Part shown: piece after piece, positions 60,705-64,000 of the stretch
Position numbering within the stretch: the first letter of the stretch is position 1
Layout: every line of letters starts with the position of its first letter
Source of the DNA: Trametopsis cervina
Taxonomy: Eukaryota > Basidiomycota > Agaricomycetes > Polyporales > Irpicaceae
Length of the DNA stretch: 64,000 bases
Direction of reading: 5' to 3'
Assembly (NCBI GenBank): GCA_022385755.1
Contig: MU278362.1
Coordinates: 388,251-452,250 of the forward strand
Made by a program: the position numbers and the translations under genes
Notes under the pieces: model-generated
Seen by the model: the letters and a program-made list of their open reading frames with translations, nothing else
What the model was told of the DNA's origin: nothing
Database searches by the model: none

Positions 60705-63700
60705 CTATGAAAAACTGGGAAACCATGACGGATTGTCGAAATGCATGAAGTCCGTGGCTAGCTGAGTATCTGAGAAGCCAAGTAGGGACTCTATCGACCC
60801 AGGTAGCTGCTGATTGTCCATCATATTCCACGCATGAAGGAAGGCAGGATCACTAGGAGGCAGGGAGAATTGGTTCGTCACCTTGATGTCAGGCGACGGG
60901 AGCGGATGCTGCGTCTGCAGGACCTGGTGTGTGGCGGCCTGCTGGACGGGTGGGGTTTCGGGTTGTCTACTTGACAGCGCACTTTCCGAGGGCCTCTTCT
61001 TTTGTTGGCTCCCCACGCGAGACATGAGCACCTGTTGTAGGAACTTTGCAAAACAATGTCTCGGGGTGGGTTGACCGTCGAGGCCTCGTTCTGCGGAATC
61101 GAGAGTGTTGAGCAGGCGCTTCACAAGCTCGATTATTCGCGATTCCTGGCGCGTGTCAATCTTGCATGAGAACTCAGGGCGCAGACACTAAGCACATCGG
61201 TAAGCCGCCAGCATGAGACTCGTGAAAGGCTATAGCTCACCTTTAGAAGGACGGCAGTGCCGAACGCTGACAGTGCAAAGAAGTATTCTGGCGAGTATCG
61301 GATGAATTCGGTCGGTAGTATTCGGTCCATAACGCAGTTGATGACCGCCGATGCGGCGGAGAGGCACTATGAACAAGCATTGGCGCCATATTACTTGACA
61401 ATAGGATGGACAACTCACTCCGGGTAGAAACGTGACATCGTCTTTCAGTTTGCCGGCCTGGACCACACGTTGCAATCCAGTCGAGTAAGTGACTAGCCGG
61501 CAATATTGATACATTCTAAAGATTGCGTTAGTCAAGAGCGCGGCAAGTCTAATGGAGAGCGACTAACGAATGCACTAGTGCCATGCGTAAACGATCATCT
61601 TCAGCTGAAAAATTGACGAGAAGATCAGAAAGATGTCAGTCGAAGACCTCAATCTGACTCACGAGCGTTAGGACTGTGCTCATCAACACAACGGTCCATG
61701 AGCGTCGTATTCCAAGCGTCAAGCTCTTCTGAAAAGACTTTATGGCGTCTTCCAAAGTCCATGACCTGCGCCCACGGAATCAACATGAGGTGAGGGAGGA
61801 AAAATTAACAGCACTACGCACATCCTCAGCTGTCGCAGTAGTTTTCGGCTGCGTTAACTCAGGATATCGATCCATGATTCGAACGAGCTCCACCATCGAA
61901 ACAAGATAGCTGTCGCAAGGCAGACCATATTTCCATCCGTGAAATCGATGGGAAATACTACGGATGAGCTGCTTTCATGAACTGCTCAGCCAGACTGCCC
62001 ATGTTCTGAAACAAGAATAGAGACTCACATCGTTCTCTGGCATCATGGGAGATTTGCCAAGGTTGATACAATAGCAACGGTCCATGTTATAGCACATGAC
62101 ATACGCTCGGAGGCGATTGAGAAGCTCGCGCTCTGCGCGCTCGTCAGCAGGTTTAGTGCTGGGTATACGTCCCAGATCCAGGTCCACTGCCAGGCTAAAC
62201 AGATAGTTGACTGAGTATGTTATCGATGTCTTCGAGTTCCAACGTGTGCATACCGGAATGCGATCCCACTGTAAAACCACGTGCGGTCTTCGTCCCAACG
62301 CCTGGCTGGAGGCATGTATGCGGCCATTAGCAGAAACGCTTGGCACATCTCAACTGTTTTCCAGCCATCTAGAAAAGCGTTTGCCGCTGACGCCTTCGCC
62401 ATGTGCATGGCCATAGCGTATATTTCCGGCTTCTCAGTGTAGAATCTCGAGGAGATTGCGCATACTATACAGTCACCATCAGCGACTGTTTGATAACGTG
62501 GGTAGAGTAGTGTGACGCACCAACTGTGAAAAGGAATGGGCACCGTCCTAGAACGGCGGAAGGAGTATGGATATTCTCGTCAAGGACGGGAACCGCTGGC
62601 TGCGATTCGAAGTCAGCTGGAGTGTTCAACGATCCATATCGAACATCTCACATTCACCCATCTCCAGTAACTGGGATCAACGGATAATGAGCTTCGTGGC
62701 GCTGGAACTTTGAAAGAGCGACCGATAGACGTACATATCAAACAGCTTGCCCACATCTTCGTTCGTCACGAGCCCAGACAGGAGAATATCAGGTGCAGCC
62801 TGACGCTCAATGATCAGTCTTCGAAGATCGAGATTCGCAGATGGGCCTTGAAAACCAAACGCTTGACGTCAGCATATCCCGCGCAGAGCAATCTTCATTC
62901 CAACAGCGGAGACAATTGGCCTACGTACCTGGTTCGAAGTAGGCCAGATTTCCAATGCCTGTATCCTGAGCCGCGACCATTTCTTCATGATCTCCGTCTG
63001 AGGATTCAGGCTCTCGTGAGGAGACGGGTGAGCCCAACCTGGATCTGCTCTCCAAAGCCGTCTTGGCGACCAGACCTGTGGGCGCCTCTGCTGCAGGCAG
63101 AGGGTTTATGTGTAGCGCACTGGCGTGCTCCTGAAGATCCGCGACGTCTGTTGAGTCATCCGAGCCTGAGTCGTACTCGAACTCCTCTTCCAGCGTGGAA
63201 AGGTCAAACTTGCGCAGAGTTTCCCCTGCACTCTTCGACGAGCCCTGGCCCTTCTCGTAGTAGGCCAGCACATCCCGGTAGGTCGTGCGTTGCTGAGCAG
63301 TTAATGCTATGCGAGAGGGTACGATGGACAGTGGGGTAAAGGTGGAAGAAGTAGGATTCAGTCGAGCGAGCAGTTTGTCGATCTTGGCATCCTTCTCTCT
63401 GATTTGTTTGCGAAGGAGCTCTCTCATACTGAGAAGGGGCATAAGCTACGCTTGAAGATGTGCCCGCGCTTCTACTTACCCAGGCGACCTGGGTTTCCGT
63501 CCAAGAACGATGCATTCGTGTCCACCAACAATACACCTGGCGCAAACCGCATCCTCGTCTTGGAAAGAACACTTCATCTGCGTAGTATGGCAATATTAGG
63601 CCATCTTCAGACTTCTCATGTCCCTTCTGCAGCTCACCTTGAGTCTTTTACACCGAGTGCATGCACCCGACGCCCGAGCGGCGTGCGCGGGCTCCTTCCT

Positions 63701-63961
63701 AGAGCGCTTGCTGGGCGGGGCTTCGTCCGTAGACCGGTAGGTGTGAGAGGATGCCAATGGATGCTTGCCTGTACTCAGGCGATCGCCTGCAGGCGCAGCC
63801 CGTACATTTCCTGGTAGCTCATATAGACCATCGCTGTCGGCGAACGTTGGATAGGGCATGTGTACAGAAGGGTTGCTCCCGAAAAACTGGAGCTCAGACC
63901 CATCCACTGCAGAATTTGAGAGAGACATCTGAGGTTGTTCCTCGTATTCTAGTGAGCCCAT
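60705..63961 (-). CDS. Zn2Cys6 fungal-specific transcription factor
   Basis: Nuclear regulator with an N-terminal zinc cluster and a central fungal-specific transcription-factor domain. The first exons are 63961-63638, 63577-63480 and 63428-62929, all in phase. The cluster is completed by splicing: ACTRCKRLK of exon 1 joins MKCSFQDEDAVCARC and IVGGHEC of exon 2, giving six Cys near residues 101, 104, 111, 120, 123 and 130. Then come a leucine-heptad segment (LLRKQIREKDAKIDKLLARL) for dimerisation, an acidic linker, HTPSAVLGRCPFLFTVVCAI, RAYVMCYNMDRCYCINLGKSP (a family signature), and a Gln/Pro-rich C-terminus ending SWFPSFS. Introns are many and the stretch about 62600-62800 was not resolved with confidence. 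Target genes are unknown. The whole gene appears to fit within the window. Confidence 0.87.
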
Positions 63962-64000
63962 GAGTTCAGTTATGTGAGGCGTGAAAACATATGGGGCATA

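Overview
The window is nuclear DNA of a filamentous basidiomycete, most likely an Agaricomycete. The reasons are many short introns of about 50-65 bases with GT-AG ends, exons down to 10-26 bases, and a typical basidiomycete gene set: a Neo1-type flippase, an Akr1-type palmitoyltransferase, a velvet factor, GATA and Zn2Cys6 regulators, GH79 enzymes and C2H2 finger proteins. Because introns are dense, most genes had to be rebuilt by joining exons. Where every exon boundary was resolved, the length adds up to a whole number of codons, and that is stated. No operons, CRISPR arrays, tRNA or rRNA genes were recognised.

Layout. 0-5 kb: the 3' part of an allantoate-permease-like transporter, then a tandem duplication of about 1.55 kb carrying two C2H2 zinc-finger genes; the left copy is broken and the right copy intact. 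5.4-8.3 kb (minus): an ankyrin-repeat DHHC palmitoyltransferase. 11.4-14.2 kb: a velvet regulator with a very long proline/glycine-rich tail. 15.7-21.4 kb: two convergent GH79 glycosidase paralogs. 21.7-26 kb: a Neo1-type P4-ATPase, ending about 140 bases from a convergent NST1-like gene (26.2-30.5 kb). 31.8-34 kb (minus): a secreted glycosidase-like protein. 36.6-39.5 kb (minus): a two-finger GATA factor with an AreA-type N-terminal domain. 39.5-45.6 kb: no gene recognised. 45.6-46.4 kb (minus): a small dimeric alpha/beta-barrel protein. 48.5-50.8 kb: a sugar transporter. 51.1-52.2 kb (minus): a phosphopantetheinyl-transferase-like protein with altered catalytic motifs. 53.5-56.3 kb (minus): a peroxisomal acyl-CoA oxidase. 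57.2-57.8 kb (minus): a CHZ1-like acidic nuclear protein. 58.2-60.6 kb: an acylaminoacyl peptidase. 60.7-64 kb (minus): a Zn2Cys6 transcription factor.

The genes do not form an obvious pathway cluster. Carbon acquisition recurs (two GH79 enzymes, the secreted glycosidase-like protein, the sugar porter), as do regulators (velvet, GATA, Zn2Cys6) and membrane biology (flippase, palmitoyltransferase). The most notable observations are the decayed tandem zinc-finger duplication, the 13-base and 10-base micro-exons conserved in both GH79 paralogs, the DHHC motif split by an intron, the acyl-CoA oxidase whose peroxisomal signal appears only after a GC-AG intron is removed, and the PPTase-like protein lacking consensus residues at all three catalytic motifs.
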